Assembly (NCBI RefSeq): GCF_039531165.1
Contig: NZ_BAAAPN010000105.1
Span: forward strand, 28,644 to 92,643
Source: Nostocoides_A vanveenii
Lineage (GTDB): Bacteria > Actinomycetota > Actinomycetes > Actinomycetales > Dermatophilaceae
Direction: 5' to 3'
DNA: 64,000 bases
The position numbers and the translations under genes were made by a program. The notes under the pieces were generated by a model. It did not search any database. It was not told the DNA's origin and saw only the letters and a program-made list of their open reading frames with translations. How positions within the stretch are numbered: position 1 is the first letter of the stretch; every line of letters begins with the position of its first letter. Positions 17,264-25,689 of the stretch are shown here, one piece after another.

Positions 17264-18211
17264 ATGCGCGTTGCCGCCGTCGATTGTGGGACCAACTCGA
17301 TCCGCCTGCTGATCGCCGACGTCGATCCGGCGACCGGCGGCCTGCGCGATCTCGTGCGCCGGATGGAGATCGTCCGCCTCGGCCAGGGCGTCGATCGCAC
17401 CGGCCGGCTCGACCCCGAGCGCATCGACGCCGCGCTCGCGATGTCGCGCGAGTATGCCGAGCAGTGCCGCACGTATGCCGTGGACGCCGTCCGCTTCGTC
17501 GCCACCTCCGCGTCGCGCGACGCGAGCAACGCGGGTGACTTCGTCACCGGCGTCGAGGCCGCCTTCGCCGATTTCGGTGTCAGTCCCGAGGTGGTCAGCG
17601 GATCCGAGGAAGCGACCCTGAGCTTCCAGGGCGCGACGGGTGACCTGCGCGCGGCCGGCATCAGCTCGCCCTATCTCGTCGTCGATATCGGTGGTGGGTC
17701 GACGGAGTTCGTGCTCGGCACCGAGTCCGTCGACGCGGCGATCTCGGTTGATGTCGGCTGTGTGCGGATCACCGAGCGGCAACTGCGCAGCGACCCGCCG
17801 ACCCACGCCGAGATCGCCGAGGCCCGGGCAGATGTCGACGCCGCCCTGGACGTGGCCGTAGCGGCCGTCCCGATGGCCCGCGCGCGCACGCTCGTGGGCC
17901 TGGCCGGCAGCGTCACGACGGTCACCGCCCACGCGCTGGTGCTGCCGTCCTATCAGCCGGAGCGCATCCACCTCTCGCGGTTGCAGCCGGACCTGGCACG
18001 CGCCGCGGCGGACGACATGCTGGCCATGACGCGGGCCGACCGGGCCGACCTGCCCTTCATGCATCCCGGCCGGGTCGACGTCATCGGCGGGGGCGCCTTG
18101 GTCTGGCGGGCCGTGATCGATCGGGTCACCGAGCTGGCCGGCCCGATCCCGGTGGTCACCTCCGAGCACGACATCCTCGACGGGATCGCACTCTCGCTCT
18201 TGCCGCGCTGA
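17264..18211 (+). CDS. ppx: Ppx/GppA family exopolyphosphatase
   Basis: Removes terminal phosphates from polyphosphate, or possibly hydrolyses pppGpp; cytoplasmic. 315 residues, the short actinobacterial form with only the ASKHA phosphatase core and no C-terminal HD domain. The phosphate-1 motif VDCGTNSIRLLIADV is at the N-terminus and the phosphate-2 motif VVDIGGGSTEFVLG in the middle; GLAGSVTTVTA is the adenosine-type loop. Three bases separate it from DUF501. The gene converges with the TetR regulator downstream. Polyphosphate versus pppGpp specificity cannot be decided from sequence. Confidence 0.92.
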   Translation: MRVAAVDCGTNSIRLLIADVDPATGGLRDLVRRMEIVRLGQGVDRTGRLDPERIDAALAMSREYAEQCRTYAVDAVRFVATSASRDASNAGDFVTGVEAAFADFGVSPEVVSGSEEATLSFQGATGDLRAAGISSPYLVVDIGGGSTEFVLGTESVDAAISVDVGCVRITERQLRSDPPTHAEIAEARADVDAALDVAVAAVPMARARTLVGLAGSVTTVTAHALVLPSYQPERIHLSRLQPDLARAAADDMLAMTRADRADLPFMHPGRVDVIGGGALVWRAVIDRVTELAGPIPVVTSEHDILDGIALSLLPR

Positions 18212-18283
18212 CATTTCTGTCCCGACGCGCGGCCGGTGACCGTCGCGACGGGCCGCGACCGGTGGCACCCGTTGCCGGCGTCC

Positions 18284-18958
18284 TCAGGGGCTGGCGGTGA
18301 ACTGCTCCACGAACTGGCTCATCCCGTGCCAGGTCATCATCATCACCAGTTCGGTGGCGAACTCTGCGGTCACGTCCGGCCGCGTGCTGCGCCAGGCGGC
18401 CACGCGCTCACACGCACCGATGACGCCCTCGGAGAGACCCTCGACAAAGACCGGCGGAATCTTCGACAGGCTCGGCAGCGAGTTGAAGGTTGCGGCGATC
18501 TCGCGCGCGTGGAGCAGCCGGGTCTCCTGCATCGTTTCGTACGCCCCGGGGCTCGACGGACCTTCGACGGCGATCAGGTGCCAGAGTGCGGCGTGCGTGT
18601 CGATGAAGCGGAAGAAGGTCAGGATGCCGATCCGGAAGCCGGCCTCCAAGTCGTTGACCGTCAGGCCGCGCCACGCCTCACGCAGCAGGGCGAACAGCTC
18701 CGCCCGGGTCTTGGCGAGGCACGCGGCGAGCAGGCCGTCCTTGGAACCGAAGAGGTCGTAGATCACCGGCTTGGTGACCGACGCGGCCTCCGCAACGGCC
18801 TCCATCGTCGTGCCGTGATAGCCATGGACGCTGAAGATCTCTTCCGCGACTTGGATCAGCTGCGCCTCGCGCTCGGCGCGTGGCAGTCGCGGGCCCCGCG
18901 ACGTGCCTGGTGCCGGCCCACGCCGGCCACGCGGGCGATTGGCGGTGCGTTCGTCCAT
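18284..18958 (-). CDS. TetR family transcriptional regulator
   Basis: DNA-binding repressor-type protein of 224 residues. After a basic, disordered start (RPRGRRGPAPG) the TetR helix-turn-helix is clear near residues 40-75: IFSVHGYHGTTMEAVAEAA then VTKPVIYDLFGSKDGLL. The C-terminal ligand domain includes AALWHLIAVEGPS and an Ala/Met-rich last helix. ATG 18958 is chosen because GAGGGGG sits 5 bases upstream; longer in-frame starts read through low-complexity sequence. The neighbours are ppx (convergent) and a tRNA, so the regulated genes are not evident. Confidence 0.88.
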   Translation of the reverse strand: MDERTANRPRGRRGPAPGTSRGPRLPRAEREAQLIQVAEEIFSVHGYHGTTMEAVAEAASVTKPVIYDLFGSKDGLLAACLAKTRAELFALLREAWRGLTVNDLEAGFRIGILTFFRFIDTHAALWHLIAVEGPSSPGAYETMQETRLLHAREIAATFNSLPSLSKIPPVFVEGLSEGVIGACERVAAWRSTRPDVTAEFATELVMMMTWHGMSQFVEQFTASP

Positions 18959-19160
18959 GTGACCCCCTCGTGATTGCGCCAGCGCCGGACTCGAAGCGAC
19001 CGCCGCGATCGGGTCCGACACGGACGGCGAGCCGACAGCGGTGAACCCACGGCGCGGAGGTGTCTGCGACGAATCGTCGTGGCTACTTCCCGCCACCCTA
19101 GACGAGGGGCACGCGTGACGCCCGACGAGATGTGTCAGCGCGGGCCAGGCCCACGCTGGT

Positions 19161-19166
19161 TATCCT
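19161..19166 (+). promoter_or_regulatory. -10 box of the UAA-anticodon tRNA
   Basis: TATCCT with a 6-base gap to the mature tRNA 5' end. The same hexamer stands before tRNA-Tyr at 41430-41435, which supports its being a real tRNA promoter element. Confidence 0.5.
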
Positions 19167-19172
19167 GCATTC

Positions 19173-19248
19173 GCCCTCGTAGCCCAATGGCAGAGGCAGG
19201 CGACTTAAAATCGCTCCAGGTGCGGGTTCGACTCCCGTCGGGGGCACC
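19173..19248 (+). tRNA. tRNA with UAA anticodon (Leu-type), short variable arm
   Basis: A complete cloverleaf can be drawn by hand: acceptor GCCCTCG with CGGGGGC, D-arm with the GG pair, anticodon stem GGCGA/TCGCT around loop CTTAAAA, variable region CCAGGT, T-arm GCGGG-TTCGACT-CCCGT, discriminator A. The anticodon is TAA, which reads UUA leucine codons. The variable arm is only 6 bases, whereas leucine tRNAs normally have a long extra arm. CCA is not fully encoded (ACCG follows). A TATCCT -10 box ends 6 bases before the first base, so transcription could start at the mature 5' end. Confidence 0.8.
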
Positions 19249-19388
19249 GTGTGACGGTCACGGTCCCATCACAGACCTGCCTGAGCCGACGGCGCTCGTA
19301 GGGAACAAAACAGGAGCTGTCCTACGCTTGATCTAACGACGTGCGACCCGCTCGGGTCGCCGCTGCTGTCTTTGGAGGACGAGCACTC

Positions 19389-20237
19389 ATGGCGAGCAAC
19401 CCGGTTTTCGACCGGATCGAGAAGGATTCCCGCAGTGGGTATGCCGGCTTCGGCAACGCCCCCCAGCAGGGATACGGCCAAGGCTACCCGCAGGCATACG
19501 GGCCGGTGTCCGACGCGCACCTGCAGGACATGTACAACCGGCCGTCCGCAGGCCCGCTGCAGACCGGCCGGGTGACGATGGACGACGTCGTCGTCAAGAC
19601 TCTGATCCTGTTCTCGATCGTGCTGGCGACCGGTGCCTTCGGCTGGATCGTCTCGGACCGCAACCAGGCGCTGGGCAGCATGTTCTGGATGGGCGGCATG
19701 ATCGGCACCCTCATCCTGGGCCTGGTCATCGCGTTCAAGAAGACCATCAGCGTCCCGCTGATCCTGGCGTATGCCGTGCTCGAAGGCCTCTTCGTCGGCG
19801 CGGTCAGCAACTTCTTCAACGACGCCTTCGGCCCTGGGCTGGTCAGCACCGCGGTCGTCGCGACGCTCGCGACCTTCGCCGGCATGTTCCTGGCCTACAA
19901 GTCCGGCCTGATCAAGGTCACCAGCAAGTTCCGCCGGATCATCACGCTCGCGATCTTCGGCTACGCGATCTTCGCGGTCGTCAACTTTATCTTCGCGATG
20001 ATCTCCGACACGCCCTTCGGTTTCGGTGGCACCGGCGGGCTCGGCATCGCCATTTCGCTCTTCGCCGTCGGTCTCGCGTCGCTCTCGCTGGCCCTGGACT
20101 TCGACTCCATCGACCAGGCCGTCCGCAGTGGCGCGCCGGCGCAGTACTCGTGGCTGCTCGCGCACGGCCTGATTGTCACCCTGGTGTGGCTCTACATCGA
20201 GTTCCTGCGGCTGCTCGCGCGGCTGCGGAGCGAGTGA
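19389..20237 (+). CDS. Bax inhibitor-1/YccA family membrane protein
   Basis: Integral membrane protein of 282 residues. A Gly/Tyr/Gln-rich soluble N-terminus (about 55 residues, GYGQGYPQAYGP) is followed by seven hydrophobic segments, beginning DDVVVKTLILFSIVLATGAF and ending LIVTLVWLYIEFLRLLARL. This is the actinobacterial YccA/BI-1 pattern. Family members elsewhere affect calcium leak or membrane-protein turnover; the role here is unknown. GGAGGAC 8 bases before ATG 19389 sets the start, and TACGCT at 19323-19328 is a plausible -10 box. The following small gene is coupled by a GTGA overlap. Confidence 0.9.
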   Translation: MASNPVFDRIEKDSRSGYAGFGNAPQQGYGQGYPQAYGPVSDAHLQDMYNRPSAGPLQTGRVTMDDVVVKTLILFSIVLATGAFGWIVSDRNQALGSMFWMGGMIGTLILGLVIAFKKTISVPLILAYAVLEGLFVGAVSNFFNDAFGPGLVSTAVVATLATFAGMFLAYKSGLIKVTSKFRRIITLAIFGYAIFAVVNFIFAMISDTPFGFGGTGGLGIAISLFAVGLASLSLALDFDSIDQAVRSGAPAQYSWLLAHGLIVTLVWLYIEFLRLLARLRSE

Positions 20238-20584
20238 CCTCGCCCGTTCACCGTCCCGCGCCGGGGCTTGGTTCGCCAGGCCCCGGCGCGGTCGTGTCTG
20301 CCCCTTTCGCGTGGCCGGCCGAGGTCGACGCCGAGCTGACCCGGGTCGGACGCCGCTGGGCGCAATTGGACCTGGCCCGGGCGGCCGGTTCGGCGCTCGC
20401 GGTGCACGCGCTCGCGAGCCGGTATGCCGATCTAGTGCACCCGGACCACCCCCTGCCCGACCTCGGGCCGGCCGTGGTCGTGGACCAGCTGCGTGTCGTC
20501 ACCTATGACGCCCTCGCGACCGACGCCCTCGACCCTGCCCTGGCCGCCGCCGACCTGGCCACCTTGCGTCGCTCCCTGCCCTGA
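20234..20584 (+). CDS. Hypothetical protein coupled to BI-1 gene
   Basis: A 116-residue protein, GTG start overlapping the stop of the BI-1 gene by 4 bases. After a Pro/Gly-rich start, it has EVDAELTRVGRRWAQLDLA and ends AAADLATLRRSLP. It is alpha-helical in appearance with no membrane span. I do not recognise a family. The continuous open frame with typical codon use and the coupling support it as a gene; a later GTG at 20296 is an alternative start. Confidence 0.6.
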   Translation: MTSPVHRPAPGLGSPGPGAVVSAPFAWPAEVDAELTRVGRRWAQLDLARAAGSALAVHALASRYADLVHPDHPLPDLGPAVVVDQLRVVTYDALATDALDPALAAADLATLRRSLP

Positions 20585-20689
20585 GCCACCCCCCGTCGCG
20601 CAGCGCCCGCCCCCGGCCCTCGAGAGTGCAACCAAACCCTGTCGAGAACACGGGCGCCCTTGGTGACCGGTGCCCCTGCCGGCGTGGCG

Positions 20690-21826
20690 TCAGTTCGGCG
20701 ACCCGTTGCGGGCCGCGCTCACCTCGGCCGCCGCGGACGGGTCCACGCCCCGCCCACGCGGTTCCGCTCCACTCGGGTGGGCATCGGCCGGCGGCGAGGC
20801 GTCCGGGCCGTCGCCGTGGCTCTCCTGATCGACGGCAACCGGTGTCTGCCGACGGCGCAGGAGCACCGCCCACCGGCCGCGTGGCCCGCGGGCCTCGCCG
20901 GCCAGATCGGTCCCACTGACCTCGGTGCCCGGATCGAGCACCGCCTGTCCGGCGGCGACCGCCACGGGTTCGACGAACTCGCCTCGCGCCGGCTCCGGCC
21001 GTCGGTCGGCGGTGTCGCGCCCGGCGACGCCCAGGGCCGCGCATACGGTCGGCAGCAGGACCGCGCCGACACGGGCATACCCGGCGGGGGAGGGGTGGAA
21101 CTGGTCCTGGCTGAACAGCTCCTTCGGTGACGCATAGAACTCCGGGCCGAGCAGGTCGCCCAGCGAGACGGTCCGCCCGCCGGCCTCGACGACGGTCACG
21201 GTCTGCGCGGCGGCCAGATCCCGACTCCACCGGCGCACCAGGTGCTTGAGTGGCACGGGGATCGGCTCGACCGTCCCCAGATCGGGACAGGTCCCGACCA
21301 CGACCTCGACGCCCAACCCGCGCAACCGGCGCACGACGAGTTCCAGGTGACGCACGGCGGTGGTCCGGTCGATCCGGTGGGTCACGTCATTGGCGCCGAT
21401 CAGGATGACGGCCACGTCCGGGGTGGGTGAGCGGTCGAGCGCATTGGCCAGTTGCCGCTCCAGATCCTGTGATTCGGCACCGATGACGGCCTCATTGACC
21501 AGTTCCACCGGCCGCCCGGTCAGTGCAGCCAGGCCGGTGCTGATGATGCCCCCGACCGTCTGTGCGCCGGTGTCCGCGCCCATCCCGGCCGCGGACGAAT
21601 CGCCGAGGACGAGGAGGCGATACACGCGACCTGCGCCCGCGCCATACCGCCCTTCGTCCTGCGGCGCGCCCTCGAACGGCTGGCCGACGATCTTGCGCGC
21701 CATGGCGGCCTCGACCTTGATCAGACCGTATCCGAGCGCGCCGAGCGCACCCGCTGTGGCCGCGAGGCCCCCGCCCCCGTATGCCGCTGTGGCCGCGATC
21801 TTGCGCGCCCGTCGTGCACGTCCCAT
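20690..21826 (-). CDS. SGNH/GDSL hydrolase with hydrophobic N-terminus
   Basis: Predicted lipase/esterase-type hydrolase of 378 residues. The N-terminus has Arg residues and an Ala/Gly-rich hydrophobic stretch (AATAGALGALGYGLI, about residues 20-34) that may be a signal anchor. The catalytic blocks are block I LLVLGDSSAAGMGA with the Ser nucleophile near residue 79, block III ILIGANDVTHR, and block V DQFHPSPAGYARVG with Asp and His. After residue 275 comes a long low-complexity, charged tail rich in Pro, Arg and Ala. AAGGAG upstream of ATG 21826 sets the start. Substrate unknown; acyl or acetyl esters at the cell surface are likely. Confidence 0.85.
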   Translation of the reverse strand: MGRARRARKIAATAAYGGGGLAATAGALGALGYGLIKVEAAMARKIVGQPFEGAPQDEGRYGAGAGRVYRLLVLGDSSAAGMGADTGAQTVGGIISTGLAALTGRPVELVNEAVIGAESQDLERQLANALDRSPTPDVAVILIGANDVTHRIDRTTAVRHLELVVRRLRGLGVEVVVGTCPDLGTVEPIPVPLKHLVRRWSRDLAAAQTVTVVEAGGRTVSLGDLLGPEFYASPKELFSQDQFHPSPAGYARVGAVLLPTVCAALGVAGRDTADRRPEPARGEFVEPVAVAAGQAVLDPGTEVSGTDLAGEARGPRGRWAVLLRRRQTPVAVDQESHGDGPDASPPADAHPSGAEPRGRGVDPSAAAEVSAARNGSPN

Positions 21827-22027
21827 GCCGATCACTCCTTCCCACCTCAACCGAGCACTGACACGAGGTGGTGATGCAATCCGGCCAATGCTGCCCCTTG
21901 GCTGAGCGGCCCGGGCCGCTCGGGCGGGTAACGGTTGTGTTGCACTCCCGCTGTTGTTTCCCTATTTCAGGGACGCCCGGGCTCCGGGCGAAGTTCCCTC
22001 CCGCGCCGGCAACCGTGTGTCGGTCCC

Positions 22028-22033
22028 TACGCT
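22028..22033 (+). promoter_or_regulatory. -10 element for leaderless DUF1992 gene
   Basis: TACGCT, 6 bases before the GTG start at 22040, with no ribosome-binding site between. The mRNA is predicted to begin at the start codon. Confidence 0.55.
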
Positions 22034-22039
22034 GGGTGG

Positions 22040-22432
22040 GTGCAGCCATACGAGTCGCTCGTGGAGCGGATGATCCGTGAGGCGCAGGAGCGCGGGGAGT
22101 TCGACAACCTCAAGGGCGCCGGCCGGCCGCTCGACCTCGGCTCCGGCGATGACCCGGACTGGTGGATCAAGCAGAAGATGCGCAGCGAGGGCCTGGATTT
22201 CGCGGGCGGGCTGCCCGCGGTCATCTCCCTGCGGCGCGAGGCGGCGGGGTTCCCCGGGGCGCTGGCCGACCTGCGCACCGAGTCCAGCGTCCGCGCGGTG
22301 CTCGCCGACTACAACGACCGCGTGCGTCTGGACCGGCTCGCCGCGCGCGACCCCAAATCGGCCACGATTGTGGCGCCGCTGGTCGACATCGACGCCATGG
22401 TCGAGCGCTGGCGGGAACTGCCCAGTCAATGA
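22040..22432 (+). CDS. DUF1992 (DnaJ-homologue C28 domain) protein
   Basis: A 130-residue cytoplasmic protein of the DUF1992 family. The signature is at the N-terminus: ERMIREAQERGEFDNLKGAG followed by RPLDL and DPDWWIKQKM. The remaining half is helical and charged. Function is not established; eukaryotic DNAJC28 carries the same domain. The GTG start fits a leaderless transcript. Its stop overlaps the start of the glutamate-mutase-L-like gene by 4 bases, so the two are co-translated. Confidence 0.85.
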   Translation: MQPYESLVERMIREAQERGEFDNLKGAGRPLDLGSGDDPDWWIKQKMRSEGLDFAGGLPAVISLRREAAGFPGALADLRTESSVRAVLADYNDRVRLDRLAARDPKSATIVAPLVDIDAMVERWRELPSQ

Positions 22433-23739
22433 GTGACGCCATCTGCGTCGACGTCGGGTCGACCTTCACCAAGGGCCTGCGCGTCGACCTCGACTCGGGC
22501 GCGGTGCTGGGCTCGGCAGCGCGGCCGACGACCGTCGCCAGTGACGTCCTCACCGGCCTGTATGCCGTGGTGGCCGACCTCGGCGCCTCGGCAGCGGCGC
22601 CGCTCCTCGTCTGCTCCAGCGCCGGTGGCGGCTTGCGGCTCGCGGTCGTCGGTTATGAGGAGTCGGTGACCGCTCTCGCCGGTTATCGGGCCGGCCTGTC
22701 GGCAGGTGCCCGCGTGGTCCACGTGAACGCCGGCCGGCTCACCGGACCGGACGTCGCGGCACTGCGGGCGGCCCGCCCCGATGTCATCCTGCTCGTCGGC
22801 GGGACCGATGGCGGCAATGCGGATGTCTTGCGGCACAACGCCTCTCGCTTGGCGAATGCGCGCGTGGCGATGCCGGTCGTGCTGGCCGGGAATGCCGACG
22901 CGCGCGTCGAGTGCGTCGAGATCCTCACGCGCACGAGGCGCACCGTCGTCCCGGCCGACAACGTTCTGCCGCGCATCGGCGAGATCGCTCCGGAGTCCGC
23001 GCGCGCGGCCATCCGCTCGGTCTTCCTGACCCATGTCATCGGCGGCAAGAAGCTCTCCCGCGGCCCGGAGTTCGCCGGCCTGGTGCGGCGGGCGACCCCC
23101 GATGCCGTGCTGCAAGGCGTGGAGGTCCTCGCGGCCGCCACGGGCCGCGATGCGCTCGTCGTCGACATCGGCGGCGCCACCACGGACGTCTATTCGGCGC
23201 TGATCCCCTCCGGTGAGGACGTCGAGATCGTCCGCGATGTCTCGCCCACGCCGCGGGTCGCGCGCACCGTCGAAGCGGATCTCGGCATGCGCTGGAGCGC
23301 CGGCGGTGTGCTCGACGCCGCCGAGCGGGAGCGCCTGCCCGTGACCGACGACCTGCGCCCGTATGCCGAATCCGTCGCCGCCGACATCGCGCACCTCCCG
23401 ACGTCCCCGGCGGAATGGAAATGCGAACTCGAACTCGCCCGCCTCGCGGCGGTGATCGCCGTCCGCCGCCACGCTCGCCCGGTGCGTCCCGGTCAGGCGC
23501 CGCGGGCCCTGCGTGATGTCGGGCTGGTCATGGGGTCAGGTGGGGTGCTGCGCCACGCCGACCCCGCCGCCGCTCGCGAGGTCCTCGGTGCCCTGCTCAC
23601 CGATCACGGCGGGGGGTGGCCGGTCCCGGACCGGGCCGTGGCGGGCGTGGACACGGCATACGTGCTCTTCGCCGCGGGCCTGCTCGCGCAGGATCATCCG
23701 CAGGCGGCCGCCGCGCTGACGTGCTCGCTCACGCACTGA
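22429..23739 (+). CDS. Glutamate mutase L-like ASKHA protein
   Basis: Actin/Hsp70-fold ATPase-like protein of 436 residues matching the MutL/GlmL family found beside B12-dependent glutamate mutase in some bacteria. The phosphate-1 loop is VDVGSTFTKGLRVD at residue 6 and phosphate-2 is VVDIGGATTDVYS near residue 240; LLVGGTDGGNADVLRHN and VMGSGGVLRHA are further family segments. No glutamate mutase S or E subunit, and no cobalamin gene, is in the window, so this is an orphan. It may be a reactivase or chaperone for another radical enzyme. Overlap with DUF1992 (ATGA) links their expression. Confidence 0.85.
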   Translation: MSDAICVDVGSTFTKGLRVDLDSGAVLGSAARPTTVASDVLTGLYAVVADLGASAAAPLLVCSSAGGGLRLAVVGYEESVTALAGYRAGLSAGARVVHVNAGRLTGPDVAALRAARPDVILLVGGTDGGNADVLRHNASRLANARVAMPVVLAGNADARVECVEILTRTRRTVVPADNVLPRIGEIAPESARAAIRSVFLTHVIGGKKLSRGPEFAGLVRRATPDAVLQGVEVLAAATGRDALVVDIGGATTDVYSALIPSGEDVEIVRDVSPTPRVARTVEADLGMRWSAGGVLDAAERERLPVTDDLRPYAESVAADIAHLPTSPAEWKCELELARLAAVIAVRRHARPVRPGQAPRALRDVGLVMGSGGVLRHADPAAAREVLGALLTDHGGGWPVPDRAVAGVDTAYVLFAAGLLAQDHPQAAAALTCSLTH

Positions 23740-23762
23740 CCCCACGGGTGTTCGCCGAGGGC

Positions 23763-23768
23763 TAAGGT
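23763..23768 (+). promoter_or_regulatory. -10 element for leaderless ilvA
   Basis: TAAGGT with a 7-base gap to ATG 23776. The hexamer overlaps an in-frame GTG at 23767, which therefore cannot be the start of this transcript. Confidence 0.55.
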
Positions 23769-23775
23769 GCGCACC

Positions 23776-24996
23776 ATGGCGACGCTCCCGACGGTCACGC
23801 TCGACGACATCCGCTCGGCACGCGAGGCGCTCGGCGACCTGATCCGGCCGACCCCCCTGGAGTATTCGCGCACCCTCAGCGAGAAGGTCGGCACCCAGGT
23901 CTTCCTCAAGTGCGAGAACCTGCAGCGCGCCGGGTCCTTCAAAATCCGCGGCGCCTATACGCGCATCTCGCGGCTGAGCGAGGAGGAAAAGGCACGCGGC
24001 GTCGTCGCGGCCAGCGCTGGCAACCACGCGCAGGGTGTCGCGCTCGCGGCGACCACCCTCGGCATCCGCTCGAAGGTCTATATGCCGGTCGGCGCGGCGA
24101 TGCCCAAGCTCAACGCCACGCGCGCCTACGGCGCGGAGGTCGAGCAGATCGGCGCGACGCTCGATGAGTCGCTCGTCGCCGCCCGGGCGTATGCCGATGA
24201 CACGGGCGCCGTCCTGATCCACCCCTTCGACCACGCCGACATCGTCGCCGGGCAGGGCACGTGCGGGCTGGAGATCCTGGAGCAGTGCCCCGACGTCGGG
24301 ACGGTCGTCGTGAGCCTGGGGGGCGGCGGCCTGCTCGCCGGCGTCGCGACGGCGATCAAGGCCCAACGGGACGATGTGACGCTGGTCGGTGTCCAGGCCG
24401 ACGCGGCCGCGGCCTATCCGGTGTCCTTGGCCGCGGGGCACCCGATCGCTGCCGAGCGGATGGCGACAATGGCCGACGGCATCGCGGTGGGACTGCCCGG
24501 CGCCGTGCCCTTCGAGGTCATCCGGCAACTCGTCGATCGCGTCGACACGGTGTCCGAGGCGTCCTTGTCCCGGGCCATGCTCCAGTTGCTCGAGCACAGC
24601 AAACTCGTGGTCGAGCCGGCCGGCGCCGCGGGCGTCGCCCTGATCAATGAAGCCGCCGACCGGGCCTGGTCGGGCCCGATCGTCGTCGTGCTCTCGGGCG
24701 GCAATATCGACCCGATGCTGATGCTTCGGGTCATCCGTCACGGCATGGCCGCAGCCGGCCGCTATCTGCAGTTCCGCGTTGTCATGCCGGACCGGCCCGG
24801 CTCGCTGGCCCGGCTGATCTCCGACTGTGCGGCCACCGATGCCAATGTCATCGAGGTCGAGCACATGCGCACCGACCCGACGCTGATGGTGGACGAGGTC
24901 GACATTCTGGTCCAGGTCGAGACCAAGGGCGCGGCCCACTGCCAGGCGGTCCTGACCTCGCTCCGCGCCGCCGGCTACCGCCTCAAGTTCGCCTGA
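23776..24996 (+). CDS. ilvA: Threonine ammonia-lyase with C-terminal ACT domain
   Basis: PLP enzyme that deaminates threonine (and serine) to 2-oxobutyrate and ammonia, the entry to isoleucine synthesis. 406 residues: catalytic domain with the PLP lysine in AGSFKIRGAY near residue 55, SAGNHAQGVALAATTLG, and the phosphate-binding Gly loop VVSLGGGGLLAGVA. A single ACT-like domain follows at about residue 325 (FRVVMPDRPGSLARLISDCA). One short ACT-like module is typical of the actinobacterial ilvA/tdcB form, so strong isoleucine feedback is not assured. The start is set by the leaderless promoter. The gene converges on greA across a hairpin. Confidence 0.92.
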   Translation: MATLPTVTLDDIRSAREALGDLIRPTPLEYSRTLSEKVGTQVFLKCENLQRAGSFKIRGAYTRISRLSEEEKARGVVAASAGNHAQGVALAATTLGIRSKVYMPVGAAMPKLNATRAYGAEVEQIGATLDESLVAARAYADDTGAVLIHPFDHADIVAGQGTCGLEILEQCPDVGTVVVSLGGGGLLAGVATAIKAQRDDVTLVGVQADAAAAYPVSLAAGHPIAAERMATMADGIAVGLPGAVPFEVIRQLVDRVDTVSEASLSRAMLQLLEHSKLVVEPAGAAGVALINEAADRAWSGPIVVVLSGGNIDPMLMLRVIRHGMAAAGRYLQFRVVMPDRPGSLARLISDCAATDANVIEVEHMRTDPTLMVDEVDILVQVETKGAAHCQAVLTSLRAAGYRLKFA

Positions 24997-25037
24997 CGCC
25001 CCCCGTCCCTAAACCCTTCTAGCAGCAGTTAGGCGTT

Positions 25038-25066
25038 CTCCAGCAGGGTAGACCCTGCTGCAGGAG
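25038..25066. terminator. Bidirectional-type hairpin between ilvA and greA
   Basis: CTCCAGCAGGGT, a two-base loop AG, then ACCCTGCTGCAGGAG. The 8-base core is perfect and the outer CTCC/GGAG pairs with a small bulge. It sits between convergent genes. There is no long T tract on either side, as is common in high-G+C genomes. Confidence 0.6.
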
Positions 25067-25129
25067 ACCCAACCTGCGCTCGCGCCCCCTCGGCCTGCAC
25101 GACCGAATCGCGGGCGCCGACTCTCGGCG

Positions 25130-25615
25130 TCAGCCGGTGAAGGGCTTAGCCGCCTTGATCGTGACCTCGATGGTCTTGCCATTGGGCGCCTGGTAGCTCG
25201 TCGTGTCGCCGACCCGAAGCCCGTTGATGGCGGACCCTAGCGGGGACGCCTCCGAGAACACCTGCAGGTCGCCGTCCGCACTCTCGCGCGAGCCCAGCAG
25301 GAAGGTCTCGTCCTCGCCGAACAACTCCACCGTCACCAACATGCCCGGCTCGACCACCCCGTCGTCCGGGGGAGTGCCGATGACCGCGGTCGCCAACAGC
25401 TGGGTCAGCTGCCGGATGCGCAACTCGAGCTTGCCCTGCTCCTCCTTGGCGGCGTGGTAACCGCCGTTCTCCTTCAGGTCACCCTCAGCTCGTGCCGCCT
25501 CGATGCGGCCGATGACCTCGGCACGCCGCGGGCCCGAGAGTTCCTGCAACTCGCTCGAGAGCCGCTCGTAGGCTTCCTGGGTCAAGAAGGTCGACGTCGT
25601 GGTCGGCTCGCTCAT
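25130..25615 (-). CDS. greA: Transcription elongation factor GreA
   Basis: Rescues backtracked RNA polymerase by stimulating cleavage of the nascent RNA. 161 residues. The N-terminal coiled coil spans about residues 10-80 and carries the acidic tip (RIEAARAEGDLKENGGYHAA). The C-terminal FKBP-like domain holds SPLGSAINGLRVGDT and ends KTIEVTIKAAKPF. Start ATG at 25615 with AGGAGTG upstream. The upstream DUF4307 gene is on the same strand but is separated by a strong hairpin at 25642-25670, so greA probably has its own promoter. Confidence 0.96.
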   Translation of the reverse strand: MSEPTTTSTFLTQEAYERLSSELQELSGPRRAEVIGRIEAARAEGDLKENGGYHAAKEEQGKLELRIRQLTQLLATAVIGTPPDDGVVEPGMLVTVELFGEDETFLLGSRESADGDLQVFSEASPLGSAINGLRVGDTTSYQAPNGKTIEVTIKAAKPFTG

Positions 25616-25641
25616 GAAAACACTCCTCAGTCATGGGCAAA

Positions 25642-25670
25642 GGGTCTGGATCGACCATCGATCCAGACCC
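25642..25670 (-). terminator. Perfect 13-bp hairpin after DUF4307 gene
   Basis: GGGTCTGGATCGA and TCGATCCAGACCC form a perfect 13-base-pair stem with a 3-base loop. On the minus strand it follows the DUF4307 stop by about 20 bases and is followed by TTTG, so it reads as an intrinsic terminator isolating DUF4307 from greA. Confidence 0.75.
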
Positions 25671-25689
25671 GGTGAATGCATCAGTCTAC

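Noticed and set aside
22300..22428. Cobalamin riboswitch ahead of the glutamate-mutase-L-like gene
   Set aside because: The gene overlaps the upstream coding region and no B12-box-like sequence is present.
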